Positions 25,104-36,756 of a DNA stretch of 64,000 nt are shown here, one piece after another. The translations under genes and the position numbers were made by a program. The stretch is taken from assembly GCA_950295325.1 (NCBI GenBank), contig OX485809.1, forward strand, positions 27,714,001-27,778,000. Reading direction: 5' to 3'. This DNA comes from Polytrichum commune (Eukaryota; Streptophyta; Polytrichopsida; Polytrichales; Polytrichaceae). The first letter of the stretch is position 1; each line of letters starts with the position of its first letter. The notes under the pieces are model-generated. The model was given only the letters and a program-made list of their open reading frames with translations. It did not search any database and was not told the DNA's origin.

Positions 25104-28100
25104 ATGGCTTACATGGCAAGGGCACCGGACAAGGGGTTGTTGGGAGGGTTGAGGAGGAGTGTGAGCATTCCAACAGCAGCTGCAACGTCAGCTATGTCAC
25201 CCACAGACTCCATGAGCTCACTGTCAAGCCTGGAGAAGCTAATGGAGCCTGCAGGGATGAGCTCCAGCTGCTCCAGCCCCAATGCTGCTGCTGCCACTGC
25301 CACATTCTCATCTTCCCCAGGAGGGTGGCAGACAACACTGGACATGCAAATGTGCGGTGGTGGTGGAGGAGGAGGTCAAGCTGCTGGGTCCTTCGGAGAT
25401 TTGCTGGGAAGCATGCATTGTGGTTCTTCTGCCAACAATGACTGGCAACAGTACTTGGATGCCAAACCTCGCTACTCCACCACCAGCTGCAACTTGCCCC
25501 CTGTGTCAATGCCCATGTCGATGTCAACAACGGGGGGTTCAAGTTCCCGGGGCATGGTGATGATGATGGAGGGGGCTAGGATTCGAGAGAGCTTGGGTAA
25601 TGGTCATGGTAATGGAGGAATCGTTAGGTCGAAATGGTGTCCCATGGAGACAAGTGGGATCACCGTAGATCCTTCCAAGGGAGGGTTAGCCCTGCAGGGG
25701 GTGGGGCTCGCAACGTCACATTGCTTGGCACAGTTCACATCTGATCCTGGCTTCGCAGAGCGAGCAGCCAAATTCTCCAGCTTCGGGAGCGGAGCCTACC
25801 ACAACAATAACAGCAGCAGCAGCAGCAGCCTCCACAACTATCTGCACAGCTCGCAGATCGCACAACCGCTGCCTGTGCACGAAGGGGGTTCCAAGGGGCG
25901 AGCTGGCTCTCGATCCAGCGAAGTGAGTAGTGGCAAGCTCTCCAGGACCTCGAGCTGTCAAAACTCCGGGGCGGTGAAGAAGATGGGGATGGCTGTGGCA
26001 GCTGAGCTATTGGAGGCCAAAGTGAAGGAAGTTAGGGAGGTTGTTGGTGACGACAAGAGCCTGCCGGGGGCAGTTGAGTTGGAAGCCGTTGAGGGAGCAG
26101 CAGCAGCAGCAGCTACTTTGGCCCATGAGGTTGAAGACGTAGCAGCAGCAGCAGCAGCACAACAACAACAGGAGAATCATTCTTCCTGTGCGGAGGAGCA
26201 TCACCATGGTGCAGGATCACCCGCTGGGAGCCTCGACAGTGCTCCTCGCAAGCGGAAGAGTCCAGCAGCAGACAAGCACGACCGCCATGCCTGCAAGGTA
26301 CTCACTTAACCTACTTCTTCATTCTCGTTCCTGTTCTGTTCTCCCGAGGATTGAACTGCTGCTTGCTCAATGTCGATAAATGAGCCGAGGTTTTGATGAC
26401 ACCATTTTAAAGGAGACAATGTAGAGCTGCAGTAGATGCACACTCTTCTGGAGAACTTTGGAGAAAGTTGTACTCCGAGTCATTCTCTTTCTTTTCTCCC
26501 AAAGAAGAATGTGCTGCTTCAGAATGTTGATAAATGACCCGAGGTTTTGATGACACCAGTTTAAAGGAGACCACGTAGAGCTGCAGCAGATGTCACTCTT
26601 CTGAAAAACTTGGAGAAAGTCTAAGCCCCTTATTGTCGTTTCTGCTCTGCCAAAGAGGAATGAGGTGCTGCAAAATGTTGATAAATGACCTGAGGTTTTG
26701 ACAACATTTTAAGGAGACAATGTAGAGCAAAAGATGTCACTCTTTGGGAGAAGTTGGAGAGAGTCTACCTCTGAGGAATGCCATTCTCTCTTTCTGTGCT
26801 CCCAAAGAGGGATGTGCTGCTGCAGAGTGCTGATGAAATGACCTGAGGTTTTGATGACGCCATATTAAGGAGACAATGTGGAGCTGCAGCAGATTTCACT
26901 CTTTTGGAGAACTTGGGAGAAAGTGAACGCGTCTAATGTTTTGAGTTGGCAATCGATGGTGAAAGCAGGTGTCAGATGCGGGGGACTCCAAACCTAAGCG
27001 GTGTAAGGGAGAAGACAGTCGGATGATTGACAGGGACGATGCGAAACATTCTAAGGCGGAGAGGAGCTGTAGTGAGAACTCGGGTGACGAGTCGGGTAGC
27101 CCAAGAGGGCATCACCGAGAGAGCAACAAGTCCAAGGAGACGCTCTCCAAACAAGATTTCATTCATGTGCGTGCCCGCCGAGGCCAAGCCACTGATAGTC
27201 ACAGCCTTGCGGAAAGGGTAAGAAGCCTCCCACATCCAAACAGCAGCAATGATGCGTGATGCATCATCCCTTCATGTGATTTGCCTCCATACTGGGAATC
27301 GTCAGAAAAATTACACATCCATTAATCACCCGAAATGTCTGACCTTGGATATATTGCTTGTTACATTCACAGGTTCGTAGGGAGAAGATTAGTGAGAGGA
27401 TGAAGTACTTGCAGGACCTAGTCCCAGGCTGCAGTAAGGTTATAGGCAAAGCTGTCATGCTGGATGAGATTATCAACTACGTGCAATCCCTGCAGCGCCA
27501 AGTCGAGGTATCTACAATGTTGATCTCTCTCTCTTCATCATCACTATAAAAAATGTGGCCAACGAGCAATTTTGATATATTTTGGTGTGATTTCTGCTTG
27601 CGTCGGTGCTTGCAATCTCTGAAGCGTCTCGCTAAGATTCCTGTGGTTTTCCCTGCAGCACCTTTCAATGAAACTGGCTTCCGTCAACCCCGGGCGCCTG
27701 GACTTCAATCTGGAGAGTGCCTTGAACAACAAAGACTCAGTATGTTGCAATAATCCAAGCTCTTGTGGCACCTCTCCTATTTCACTTAGTGAGATCAGGG
27801 TGGCTTAAACCCATTGGATGGGTGACCTCCCTGGCACTTGAATTCCAGTGCACCCTACCACATATGCCCCACCCAATCATGGTGGGCTATCTGGCTGAAC
27901 ATTATATTTTTAATCAACCATATGGAAACCTAGGGACTTTCCCTCGGGAAAGATAGGAAAGATAGGTGCCGGCCCGCTTGTTTATGCCAGCTCGTTCAAG
28001 CTGTTTACCTTGGAAAGGAGGCAGTTCTATAGAGGCAGTAGTCGCGGGGGGCCTCTAATGTTTGTATGTAATGTCCATTTCAGGATTACATATAGACTTA

Positions 28101-28911
28101 GACCAACTCTAAAATGAAGCAAAAGCATAATTCATCCCGGTGACGACATCAGAGTCATTTTTTTCTTTCTTTCTAGTGTGATGATGTGTCGATATTTCTT
28201 TGTCTGCCCCACACGAGCAATGTCTGATGATGTGTTTCTTATGCCAGATGTTGCAGTCGAGGTTTCTGTCATCTATCTTAAATGGTCCAGAGATAAATGC
28301 CACATATGGGCTACCTCAGCATCAGCAGCACCAGCAACAACAAGGGCCCATGTTGGGTGGACCCTGTGGCTTGGACTTTCGGACAATGGGAAGCGCGGTA
28401 GACACCTACCTCCGCCGCACCACAAGTGCCCCCATCACTGGACTTTCTGGCATAACTAATTCCATGGACACATTCGGTGATGATGCCTCCCAGGTGACTA
28501 ACCTACCCTTTCCTTTGAAATTAATAATAATTGGAAGTTTGAATGGCTCATTTCCATACATGCGATGTGATGTGATGATGTGTTGACATGTCGTAGCTTC
28601 GGAAGGCAGGATCACCAATGATAACCTGGAGTCTAATCTTTTGGCTGGCTCTTCATTGCAGTCGATTGGATGGGATGGCGAATTGCAAAGCATTGTTCAG
28701 ACAGGTTTCGGTCGGCTTGGATCGTCAATTCTTGATTCCAACCATTGTAAGTCACCTCCACCAACCACAACAACTTCCTAGTAGGTAATTTCTTTTTGCA
28801 AAACTTGGCGAAGCATGAAGTTTTTGAATCTTGCTCTGCACGGATTTCTTATGGGGTTGGTTTGGGAATGCAGGTCAATTGCCAGTGGGTCACATGAAGA
28901 TGGAGCTTTGA
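25104..28911 (+). CDS. bHLH transcription factor, group XII (bHLH49/62/74/76/78/CIB-like)
   Basis: Seven exons join in phase: 25104-26297, 26969-27217, 27373-27507, 27659-27739, 28248-28493, 28662-28746, 28874-28911 (675 aa). The bHLH domain spans about residues 467-530. The basic region [20 protein letters not shown] carries His476, Glu480 and Arg484, the H-E-R set that reads G-box/E-box DNA. The helix-loop-helix follows ([20 protein letters not shown], then [16 protein letters not shown]). The family motif [15 protein letters not shown] lies near 214-228, a basic PRKRK patch (possible nuclear signal) near 380, and the C-terminus GHMKMEL matches the group. The N-terminal half has Gly, Ser, Ala and Gln runs. 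Members act in the nucleus as dimers in growth and light responses. The start at 25104 (GGATGGC) is preferred over an in-frame ATG at 25044, whose extension is a Val-rich repeat translation. All splice sites are GT-AG. Confidence 0.93.
26325..26930. repeat. Four-copy tandem repeat (about 150 bp unit) in bHLH intron 1
   Basis: The phrase TGATAAATGACC-GAGGTTTTGA recurs at about 26,375, 26,528, 26,680 and 26,833. Each copy is followed by AAGGAGACAATGTAGAGCTGCAG and CACTCTT-GGAGAA. The copies have diverged by small indels. The array fills most of the 671-bp intron. Confidence 0.8.
27798..28173 (+). mobile_element. 5S-rRNA-derived SINE, copy A (internal deletion)
   Basis: It begins GGGTGGCTTAAACCC, then jumps to ATTGGATGGGTGACCTCCCT, which is the 3' internal promoter region of plant 5S rRNA. 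About 75 bp of the 5S-like head is missing compared with copy B. The body (CCACCCAATCATGGTGGGCT, CCTTGGAAAGGA, ACATATAGACTTAGACCAAC) matches copy B closely. The tail is a T/C-rich run. Imperfect 11-bp repeats TAGTGAGATCA (27787-27797) and TAGTGTGATGA (28174-28184) are the likely TSD. It lies in intron 4 of the bHLH gene, and its tail ends about 75 bp before the exon 5 acceptor. Confidence 0.75.
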
Positions 28912-30077
28912 ACATGCTGGAAATGTTCTGAATCCATGTACCCGATGCCCTCTACACCTTTGGCAATTTTTATTGGGGTTTCAATTTTCCAGCCTTGTAA
29001 GACCAACGTATACAACTGAAGAGCGCCTAAGAAGTGGGAGGGTTAACTTCCACAAAGTGCACTAAGAGGCAAATTTGCGTGACATCAACCTGGAGAAAGA
29101 TGAATGTGCATAAAAGACCTGTACAAAGTGACTTCAAAGGTCTGTCACGGTACATTGACACGCCTCACCTCACCACCATTGACATCATAATATTGATTAC
29201 AACATTGCTACCAACGACGCCACTGCTGGGGAATTACCATTGCAGCTTCAACTTCAATCCCCTGAATGAATGTCCTGCTGAATCTGCACCTCCCCCAAAC
29301 TATTTTTTTTCCCCCCAAGATGTGGCTCCCAGCGGATACAGTAGACTGCAACAATGACCAACTTGGATATCAATTAGCCTCTTCGGTTAAGTACACCGTG
29401 CTAGCTAAGCTAACGGTGTCTCGGTGTTTGTATACTGAAGTAGTCAATTAGAGACACGCCGGTGTTGAACATCCTGCAGTTGTTCCGAGGTCGTTGAGTG
29501 TATTATCATGACCCAAAAAACAGACTTGACCTGACCATCCATTCATAATTCATTATTATTTATATTTTTAGCCTCACCATAGCCAGCCGACCTCGGTAAG
29601 AAGTATCAGCCCTAGTTTTAGTGCAGCTTAACCTTTTAGTGTACAGCCTTGCTGTACTTACTGTGGTTACTGTGGATGCGTGTAGGCGTAGCTCATCCCA
29701 TTCCCACTAATTCTTTGCAACACTCCAGAGCTCTTTGCGGCATAATTATTAAGAAGCTCCCGAAATTTGTCGACTACAAGTTTGAGCAGATTTATGTGTT
29801 GAAGCTAATTCTGCCCATTTACCTATCATGTTCTTCTCACACCATTTGCTGTACCACCATACCCTATCTGCCTGCCTTTGAATGACTTACACAAGAAATA
29901 GAAACATGAGTGCATTGAACGTTACCTGATGTATAGCTTCTTCAATGGACTAATTTTTTTGCAACTTCTGTTTGTCTCCTCAAAATAGTGGGAGAAGAGA
30001 GAATTGATGGTGTGACACACTTGTATGCTCACCAAGAGTGCTTCTGTCTTTCCTTCTGTGACCAAATGCTTTGCATG
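28912..30077. other. 3' flank of the bHLH gene
   Basis: This should hold the 3' UTR and poly(A) site of the bHLH gene. I see no separate gene. No unambiguous poly(A) signal could be chosen. Confidence 0.4.
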
Positions 30078-30363
30078 TAAGGTAGATGGGTCTTAAATGG
30101 CTACTTCTTCCAACTAGCCCACTTCTCATAGGATATGAATTCATTGTAAAGTGAAAATTCTTGTGCTCATTTAATAGTCATGCTCCGGTTATGTTGACTA
30201 TTGAGCTTAGAATGGTTATCACACTTTGAGCATGTAGACAAATCTCTTGTAAATACAAGTCATTTTGATATCATATCCATTCTCAAAGGCACACCCAACC
30301 ACTTACCACTCAAATAAAGGTGTTCGATTAATATAAGGATCTAAATTAGGCACATCTACCTCA
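30078..30363. mobile_element. MITE, AAGGTAG family, 286 bp
   Basis: The ends are TAAGGTAGATGGG and CACATCTACCTCA. The interior includes CACTTACCACTCAAATAAAG, the inverse of the CCTATATTTGAGTGGTA core seen at 53,220. It is non-coding. Confidence 0.65.
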
Positions 30364-30450
30364 AGTAAGTGATGTTTTCTCAAATGCTTGAGAAGATGGA
30401 ACTTTATGGTTGTATTACTGGTAGGTTGAAAACTGGAAACTTGTATATAA

Positions 30451-30831
30451 TAAGGTATGTGGGTGTTATTTGGTTTGTTTCTCATGTTCTCCAACTTCTA
30501 CCAATTAGAATTACACAATGAAACACGTGTTGCATTAACAAATATGCAATGAAGCATATATCAACAAAGATCAGGTTCCAAATCAAACCTCCCTTGATTT
30601 AGTTATGATTATCATGGTACTAGTTAATGGTTGGTTCCTTAATTGCATACACAAGTCCTCCCAATTGTGCTCATTGTTGAGGGAGTAGTTCATAAAATCT
30701 GAAGATGTAGTCCAATCTCTACTAAACATGTGTCTTTATTGTGGTAGTTCTTTGATTCTCACCTAACCACACACTAATCAAATATAGGTACCTTATTAAG
30801 AAAAATAACCAAACAACACCCGCATACCTTA
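30451..30831. mobile_element. MITE, AAGGTATG family, complete 381-bp copy
   Basis: The left end TAAGGTATGTGGGTGTTATT and right end inverse AACACCCGCATACCTTA give a TIR of about 27 bp with few mismatches. The GGTGTTATTTGGTT motif is like Tourist/PIF-Harbinger MITE ends. Flanks are A/T and the TSD may be TA or TAA. Confidence 0.75.
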
Positions 30832-31095
30832 GGGAGTATGCGCGTTGTTGCACCTGAAAGAAATTGAATCTGCTGGGTCTGCAGATGAATCGTCAAAGTA
30901 TCAACACAAGTTTCAAAACTTGAGCATTCTCCATTTGATGAGTGTTGGCCTGTTTCATCATCACCAGCAACAGTCTCCTGATTAAACTGGAGATTATTAG
31001 CCATATCCAGAACTGTTGATAGAGTATTAGGTCCAGTGTCCAAGAAGGATCTGCCACCCTTTGAATGAAGTGTCCCCACAGAGGGCAACACTTTT
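30832..31095 (-). CDS. Possible orphan exon of an unknown gene
   Basis: The minus strand is open for more than 85 codons from about 31,095 down to the MITE boundary. It reads VLPSVGTLHSKGGRSFLDTG through QTQQIQFLSGATTRILPK, with ordinary protein composition. An acceptor-like TTATTCAG lies at about 31,104-31,111, and a donor-like AAG/GTATGC falls on the MITE end at 30,826-30,830. I recognise no family and found no partner exons, so it may be a gene remnant. Confidence 0.3.
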
Positions 31096-31600
31096 TGTGC
31101 TGTCTGAATAACCTTAACTTACCTGCCTCTCTCATTGAATGCCATTTTCAACATCAATCAATCCACTCCTTGAATATACAATATGTATAATATATGATAT
31201 CATAATTCCCAGACTCTATTGGAATTTGAAACTGAAAGAATGTCCTGTGACAATTACACCAGTGAGTCAGTGGTAGGTGCATAAGTGAGTGTTTGGGAAA
31301 CGGGGAGCAATCTACCTGTGAGTTTGCATGATGTTGTGGAATCTCATGGCAAAAGGATGAAAATCCAACCAAATTCCCAGAAGATCAAGTTTCCCACAGT
31401 TATTGAAGGTAGCTTGGCAGGAGTGGTCCTCATCTTCTTGTCGGTTGAGAATCCTTTCATCAACTCCAAGAGTGTGAAAGAGGGGCAAATTACGATACAA
31501 CTATTTTATGAGTCCAATACACCTTAACCTCCGTAATGTTACCCTCTGATGTCACTCCCTCTCTTATACCCAAAACCTTAGGGTACAGATTTGGTTAGTT

Positions 31601-31860
31601 TAAATCTCCCTCCATGTTGTCACATGTCCCTCCCATACATCATAGGTATTGACATTAAAATAATCCACCAAAGAATTCAAATCACACGTTCGCATGCATC
31701 ACGTTGTCATCATTGTCAACATTTCACTGTTGACTTTGTGCTATTTCATGATGTCACATGCTCCACTAATTCTCTATTACCATGCATCCATACTTACATT
31801 GCAGACCTCCTTAATATCACGTGCATTTTGGTTGCCACATGCATGATATTAGGGAGGTTA
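31601..31860 (+). repeat. About 260-bp dispersed repeat with terminal hairpin, copy 1
   Basis: It starts AAATCTCCCTCCATGTTGTC and ends in a hairpin (ACCTCCTTAATATCACGTGC opposite GCATGATATTAGGGAGGT). A diverged inverted copy lies at 38364-38628. Confidence 0.6.
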
Positions 31861-32878
31861 GAGTGTATATACTATGAGATCTCGGAATGATGAATATATG
31901 AAGGGACAAGCTAGATTTGATGTGAAAGAACTTATGCAATTCCAAGATTGTGTACAGTGACTGTGCCAGCCAGCAACTGAAGGGTTTGACTGTCATGCCT
32001 TGGAAGGAGACCTTTTTAATTAAAAAGTGTAAGGGACATTACTTGCTTTGAACTTGGGCGTAGAAATACGTACAGTCGAAGTTTCTATAAGAGACACTCT
32101 GAACACTTGATACCCTTCACGTGCTGATGAAGTTACATAAAAAAGTTCATCATGTGATTTAGATATGATGAAAGAAGGTCGCGTTCTCTTTAAGATTTAC
32201 AATGGTTTCATATTAACGGACATTGTTAAGTGATATTGAGTTTTTTTGCTTCTTTCAACCAATGAGCTGTACTTGTGACCTTAGAACTGTATCATGAGTG
32301 TTCATCTTGAAGTACGTGATTGTCCACTTTGAGACAAGAAGTAGGGTGCCCAAAATGGAGCATTGATGAAATTGACCTCTTCTAAGGTAGAAATATCATA
32401 ACCCGTTAACCATCCTCTAGCCGTGCACTAGACCGCCATCATAATGGTGAAGTGCCATTTCTGAAACGGATCATGGCTCAACGGCAGCTTCAATGCATGT
32501 ACACTTAGTGTAGCCAATGGGAGTCAAGTGTTAATGTACTCCTGAAGTAACCGATTTAGACAATGTTCTGTATGGAAATGCGGATTACCATGTTCGGTGT
32601 AGGAAAAATCTAGTGAATGAGAAGGGGTCTGGACAACTTTCCAATTTGAAAAATTGTAGCATTTTTTGTATAAGACAAAAAAAATATGAAACAACTTGCA
32701 TTCTTCATGGATCCTTCTCGTCGATCTTGGAAAATTATCTCATGATTATGAGACCAGATCTTCAATGCGAATCACCTTATTTTCACGGGTTATGGTATTT
32801 CTACCTTACCTTTTCACAAAGTGCGGGTGTTGGCTTTCATAACGCAATAATTAGGTACTTCTATGTTCAGATGCGAGT
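31861..32878. other. Intergenic DNA, nothing recognised
   Basis: A 90-codon open frame at 32613-32885 has no motif and runs into the MULE target site; I do not call it a gene. Confidence 0.4.
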
Positions 32879-33246
32879 GCCTTAGGTGGATCTCCGTATT
32901 TTAGTGCTACGAGCGTTTGTAGGACGCCTCCCGCGGGCAGCCCGTTCCTGTCCTCCCGTCCCGATCCGTCCTCCCACCCCGACCCGTCTTACCTGCCCAA
33001 CTTGGCCTTCCTGCCCGACCCGGCCTTCCGTCCATCCGTCCACCCGTCCGTCCATCCGGTTGTCCATCCGTCATATCCGTCTCCACCACCCCCCCACACC
33101 GAACCCGAGCTCTGTCATTCTTCCTTGCTCACGCCACTGGATAACTCCGGAGCGAGTGAGGAAGCTGGGGAAAGGCTGTTGCATTGCTAGTTTAGGGTTT
33201 GGAAGAGTTGTAACTTTGATCGACGTTGTCCTAGTCGCTCGCCATG

Positions 33247-35089
33247 AAGGTGGACATTGTGGATCTGGGAGCGAAATATGTTTCTTACGAAGAAGGGTTT
33301 GATTTTGTAATATAGGAGGCCACGGAAGATCTACATGACGGACAGACACTAGTTTCAAATCTGGAAATTCCTGCAAGTACAATCGCCCACAAGGACACCA
33401 ATACGTGTTTGAAAGCTAGTGCACAATAAATGTTTAGGGTGCGGGATGTAACTCTCGAAAATCTGTGGGCGAGGTTGCAGATCCCACCCCCTGGGCCCTT
33501 TGACAGGACAAACATTTCTTGGGAGGAGAAAATCAACCAAGGACGGGGTAGGAGCAGGAATACATGCACAACCATAATTCCTTGGGACAGGCTCCAAGAT
33601 TTTGTTGTTGGTGAACAAAGTATGCGAGATTTTCCATGCGCATTCAATGAGGTTCACAAGTTAGGGCACAAGGAAGGTATTGCGGAGAATGCAAAAAAAA
33701 ATAGTTTCTTGCAAAAGATTAGGTAAGTTGCACCTTGTCTTCTCAATTAAGTAACTTGAAGTTTGCATTTTCATGACAAGGGTTTAGGGTTCTAGGGTTG
33801 AAGGACGATATTGGACTATTTTTGTGATATGTTCTCATGCATTTATGGTTTATGCAATAGATTCCATTGCGAGTACGGACCAATAGATAGGATAAGTGAG
33901 GCAAATAAGGAGGTGGACAAGATATTTGCGAGCGCTTTGAAGTCAAAGCTATCTACAAACCAAAAGAAAGCCAAGAAACGGGTTGAAAAGCAAAACAAGA
34001 AGGCCGACAAGGATTCTGTGAAGCAGACTGCCCTAGATGCCAGGACAGTGGAAAAACAAAATAGTACAAAAACACCTCTTGTTCCACCTTTAGTTGTCCC
34101 AGTTGTTTCTACAGCCTCTGACTCTGATACAAGCTATCCCAAAAGTATTACAGGGCGACCACTCCCAATAGGACAGACAAAGCAGAGGAGGGCAAGTAGA
34201 TTGCAAGCCGGTCTAACCTCTAAGCGAGGATGCCAATGCAATTTTGTGGCGAAGCAACTATATATGGACAACACTTTATGCGAAATTCAGTACCATGAAA
34301 TTAACCATTTCAACAAGGCCGGACAAGCATGTCATGGGAGTTCATTTGCTGGTTTCAGGCATTCACTAGGTGCCAGACTGTCCTGGCGAACAAGGGAGTG
34401 GAAAGACTGCAATGTGGGTAACCGGCAATCGAAATTTCCCTCATTGTGGACAAGACACCAATGCTGCCATAGAATCATATCATGCAAATTTGAAATCGAT
34501 CTTGAGAGAAAGTAGACAAAAATCGAATGGAAGACGCATGGATTGGCTTGTGTTTCACTTGATTGGGGATGTCCTGACCCATTATTGGTACGGTGTGCAA
34601 TGCAAGTTGTATGGTTTTGTGAAAAATTGAAAGCTTGAGGGGATTGTCGTTGGAGTTGTCCTGAGAGCTCGTGAGATTCCTAATAATTATGTTTTCATGT
34701 ATCCTGATGAGAAGGATGTGGCACTCGTCATATCCGTCAATAACTACCCCGCAGTTTGGATAGTGACTTGTCCAAATTCTATTTGGGCGCAGTGTGACTG
34801 TCCTATGGGAATGCGAGGCAACATTTGCAAACATCAGGTGAAGGTTTTTAAGCTACTTTATCCAAAAGTTGAAGACGCTTTCATAATAAGGCATGCCGGT
34901 ACATTGAAGGGTACCATGGAAGGGGGAACTAACAACTCTGTTATTGATGCTTTCCAAGGAGGAACAATGGTGAATACTGGAGATGATAGAAATATGCACA
35001 CTACTATATTTGCAGAGAAAAATAATCTAGACAACCAATTCCAAGTTTTTCTAGAGGGAATGCGCGAGATAGAATCCTTGGTCACTTAG
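33247..35089 (+). pseudogene. MULE transposase with SWIM zinc finger, catalytic core deleted
   Basis: The frame starts inside the left TIR (MKVDIVDLGAKYVSYEEGFD) and has a TAG at 33313-33315. A second block (33430-33722, with IIPWDRLQDFVVGE) splices in phase from AG/GTAAG at 33722 to 33861 (RFHCEYGPIDRISE). It continues through a basic linker to a DNA-binding-like block RGCQCNFVAKQLY. After HGSSFAGF (about 34,360) the frame shifts to TNAAIESYHANLKSILRESR, reads WLVFHLIGDVLTHYWYG, meets TAA at 34,628-34,630, and resumes to a SWIM motif (CDCPMGMRGNICKH, C-x-C-x8-C-x-H) near 34,795-34,836. The DDE core between the zinc block and TNAAIESYH is missing. This order matches plant MULE transposases as I know them. 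Confidence 0.75.
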
Positions 35090-35708
35090 GACAAGGCGTT
35101 GATACCATTTACCCTTGCCCATGTGAACAATGTGAAAGATAAAATATTTGACAGATAAGCCAAAGCCCAAGTAGGATTATTGCATCCATTATCGCAACCA
35201 CAGTTTGAGCCCGGTGAGTGCAACAATAACACGAGACGACATCCTAGTTTTTTGGAGCGTTCTAGGTACAAGATGGGCAATGTTGGCAAAAAACGAAAGA
35301 TTGGTACATCCAACTAGGATTTACATATGTTTTTAGAGGTTATGGGCCGAGTTTAGATTATGTTAGGACGACACTGAAAATAACGGATGTTGCATAGATT
35401 GATATATGACATTGATAGGATACATTATAATGTTACTGAATTCAATGAGGAAGGCATAAAGTCTTTCCAGGACATCAATGTTGTACCTGTCCTGTTATAT
35501 TTTACTAAACTGTTTGTTTTCTGAAAATTCCCAATTGCCGAAGTTTCACTTACATTCAAAATTCAACAAACAATGACACTTTATTGAAAATGGGTAGGGG
35601 CTAATGCATCAATACTCATGTGTCCTAAGTGGACGGGTTTAGGGTTTAGGGTTTGGGGTTATCGAAAGGCGCGTCATCTCTAAGGTCTGGTTTATTGGTC
35701 AGTACCTG

Positions 35709-36239
35709 TCATGCACCAATATTATCTAACTCTTGTCCTTCCAAGATAGCCAAATGAGAAGCGCCACTGTCTCTTCTACTCCATGCGCTCAGTTTGTCAC
35801 TGCAAAATTTCATGGAGGACCCATTCATGTCTTTCATTGCTTGAACCATATCTACTAGTAAAGTTGTCTAATCGCCTGTCCAATCCAACCACCCTAGTGC
35901 ATACTGAGTGTCAAAAGACTCTCTAAGTAGCATCACACGGCAGAACGACTCAAGTACTTCATTTCGTTTGTCCTTTGATGCGTCCAACCACATGACACGA
36001 AGATCATCCTCTTTGTCCATAGCCAACATATCCAAGCAGGCGTTCCAGAAACAAATCCTCATCCAGGACGAGGCCTCATCCTGCATGGCCTCAAACCCAT
36101 TGTTTGTCCTCATAACTTCCAAGTATGCCGCAAAATCCTGCGAACTAGTATCCATAGAAGGAAAGACATGCTGACCATGTCCGCTCCCAGATCCACAATG
36201 TCCACCTCCATGGCGAGCGACTAGGACAACGTCGATCAA
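35709..36239 (-). pseudogene. Second, convergent ORF of the MULE
   Basis: On the minus strand a frame entering from a duplicated piece of the right TIR reads DTSSQDFAAYLEVMRTNNGF, then WNACLDMLAMDKEDDLRVMW, and reaches TAG at 35868-35870. Read past that single stop, the same frame goes on to MVQAMKDMNGSSMKFCSDKL and ends with TGA at 35709-35711. One nonsense codon therefore seems to split an ORF of roughly 160-170 codons. A second gene facing the transposase recalls mudrB of maize MuDR, but I see no clear similarity, so captured host sequence is also possible. Confidence 0.5.
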
Positions 36240-36756
36240 AGTTACAACTCTTCAAAATTCTAAACTAGCAATGCAGCGGTGTCCTTGTGGACGATTGTAC
36301 CTGCAGGAATTTCCAGATCTGAAACTAGAGTCTGTCCATCCTGTAGATCTTCTATGGCCTCCTCTATGACAAAATCAAACCCTTCTTCGAAAGAGACATA
36401 TTTCGCTCCCAGATCCACAATGTCCACCTCCATGGCAAGCAACTAGGACAACGTCGATCAAAGTTACAACTCTTCCAAACCCTAAACTAGCAATGCAACA
36501 ACCTTTCCCCAGCTTCCTCACTCGCTCCGGAGTTGTCCAGTGGCGTGAGCAAAGAAGAATGACGGAGCTCGGGTTCGGTGTGGGGGGGGGGGGTGGTGGA
36601 GACGGATATGACGGATGGACGGACGGAAGGCCGGGACGGGCAGGTAAGACGGGTTGGGGCGGGAGGACATGAACGGGCTGCCCGAGCATGAACGCTGCCC
36701 GCGGGAGGCGTCCTACAAACGCTCGTAGCACTAAAATACGGAGATCCGCCTTAGGT

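Larger units (their letters stand above)
32888..36747. mobile_element. Mutator-like element (MULE), 3,860 bp, with 9-bp TSD
   Basis: The terminal inverted repeats begin GGATCTCCGTATTTTAGTGC and extend inward for about 0.5 kb (32888-33400 and 36276-36747). The direct repeat GCCTTAGGT flanks the element exactly (32879-32887 and 36748-36756), the 9-bp duplication expected of MULEs. Inside are a broken SWIM-zinc-finger transposase on the plus strand and a second broken ORF converging from the right. The TIRs contain CCGTCCAT-like minisatellite tracts, a GC-rich run and the first codons of both genes. Stops and a missing catalytic core make it non-autonomous. Confidence 0.9.

Noticed and set aside
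26188-26379. Short ORFs overlapping bHLH exon 1 and others in 24.2-26.3 kb
   Set aside because: They are shadows of the bHLH exon or of its GC-rich leader repeats.
32886-33302. 138-codon plus-strand ORF with Arg/Pro repeats
   Set aside because: It is the translation of the MULE terminal inverted repeat and its CCGTCC minisatellite, and the inverse copy appears at the other end.
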